DNA from: Halioglobus sp.
GTDB lineage: Bacteria > Pseudomonadota > Gammaproteobacteria > Pseudomonadales > Halieaceae
Assembly (NCBI GenBank): GCA_029246385.1
Contig: JAQWNG010000015.1
Coordinates: 1 to 64,000, forward strand
Length of the DNA: 64,000 bases
Direction: 5' to 3'
Numbering within the stretch: position 1 is the stretch's first letter; each line of letters starts with the position of its first letter. The translations under genes were made by a program, and so were the position numbers. Of this stretch, positions 63,642-64,000 are shown in pieces. Under the pieces are notes generated by a model that was not told the DNA's origin, searched no databases, and saw nothing but the letters and a program-made list of their open reading frames with translations.

Positions 63642-64000
63642 CAGTTAACCAGCGCATTGCTCCAGCGCAGCTTGTCTCTGCAACTGGCGTAAAAACTATG
63701 CCCTACAGGGTGCAGCAACGTGAGACGATAAGGATTCTTCCGAATATGCACTGAGTCGCCAGGCCGCGCCTTAATCTTAACCTGCCCATCGCAGGTAACC
63801 GCTGGATGAATACGATTACGTGCTAGTATATCTAATCGAATCTCACTGTTGCCATCGACTACAATAGGGCGGCTGCTGAGCGCATGAGGAAACATCGGCA
63901 CCAGTACGATAGCATCCAGCGTGGGATGCATAATAGGCCCGCCCCCAGACAAGGAGTAAGCCGTAGAACCGGTTGGCGTCGACACGATGAGTCCATCAGC
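63641..64000 (-). CDS. nadK: NAD kinase, C-terminal part (start beyond the window)
   Basis: Makes NADP from NAD and ATP. Only the last 119 residues are present; the frame is open to the window edge and begins [23 protein letters not shown]. This segment is the conserved substrate-binding part of NadK. The N-terminal GGDG motif lies outside. It is the first visible gene of the operon and overlaps glpG by one base. Confidence 0.93.
   Translation of the reverse strand, partial: ADGLIVSTPTGSTAYSLSGGGPIMHPTLDAIVLVPMFPHALSSRPIVVDGNSEIRLDILARNRIHPAVTCDGQVKIKARPGDSVHIRKNPYRLTLLHPVGHSFYASCRDKLRWSNALVN

Overview
This window comes from a Gammaproteobacterium with about 50% G+C, most likely a marine or aquatic relative of the Cellvibrionales/Pseudomonadales. 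The housekeeping genes (valS, holC, pepA, rapA, pepN, rmf, trhO-bolA, nadK, glpG, DUF2797, DUF1315) are typical of that class. The accessory genes (three cytochromes P450, a wax-ester-synthase family protein, meta-cleavage lower-pathway enzymes, an AA10 chitin monooxygenase) suggest a lipid-, terpenoid- or steroid-degrading lifestyle. No rRNA, tRNA, CRISPR array, transposase or phage gene was seen.

Layout. 1-638: the end of a secreted VPLPA-CTERM protein. 1054-7490 (minus): a tightly packed operon npdG-cofE-cofD-cofC-fbiC-ung, carrying the core genes for coenzyme F420, a deazaflavin known mainly from archaea and actinobacteria. 7698-9675: an SDR and a LuxR-type regulator, divergent from the F420 operon, with a 15-bp dyad between them. 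9691-11906: a MliC/COG3650-like lipoprotein and a first P450. 11931-17899 (minus): SDR, meta-cleavage-type hydrolase, 2-oxopent-4-enoate hydratase, acylating acetaldehyde dehydrogenase, 4-hydroxy-2-oxovalerate aldolase and an aldo/keto reductase. 18194-21081: LPMO and a secreted trypsin-like protease. 21113-29123: trhO-bolA, an AraC regulator, a two-component system, RDD protein, pepA-holC. 29254-34547: valS, a cold-shock protein, a membrane-anchored cold-shock-domain protein, TetR, a methyltransferase. 34844-40395: WS/DGAT protein with a very basic tail, TatD, RapA. 40477-46240: CYP125-like P450, PrpE-like acyl-CoA synthetase, CYP153-like P450, SDR. 46485-50191: glcDEF. 50731-50934: rmf. 51321-58241: a six-gene MoxR/Bat (aerotolerance-type) operon. 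58295-64000 (minus): CspA-type protein, a small lysine-rich protein, pepN, DUF2797, DUF1315, glpG, nadK (cut by the window end).

How the genes may work together. The F420 operon encodes FO synthase (fbiC), the guanylyltransferase and transferase that attach the phospho-acid side chain (cofC, cofD), the glutamyl ligase (cofE) and an NADPH:F420 oxidoreductase (npdG), so the cell could probably make and reduce F420. No clear F420-consuming oxidoreductase lies in the window. CYP153- and CYP125-type P450s, PrpE and the hydratase/aldolase/aldehyde-dehydrogenase set fit oxidation of aliphatic, terpenoid or steroid substrates to pyruvate, acetyl-CoA and propionyl-CoA. No ring-cleaving dioxygenase, ferredoxin or ferredoxin reductase is present here.

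Most notable: the gammaproteobacterial F420 operon; 22-bp dyads of identical 7-8-7 geometry placed between the -35 and -10 elements of two P450 promoters; the WS/DGAT basic tail; the membrane-tethered cold-shock domain; and a Gln/Asp minisatellite in the Bat protein. All family assignments are from reading the sequence and recalled family motifs; no database search was run.
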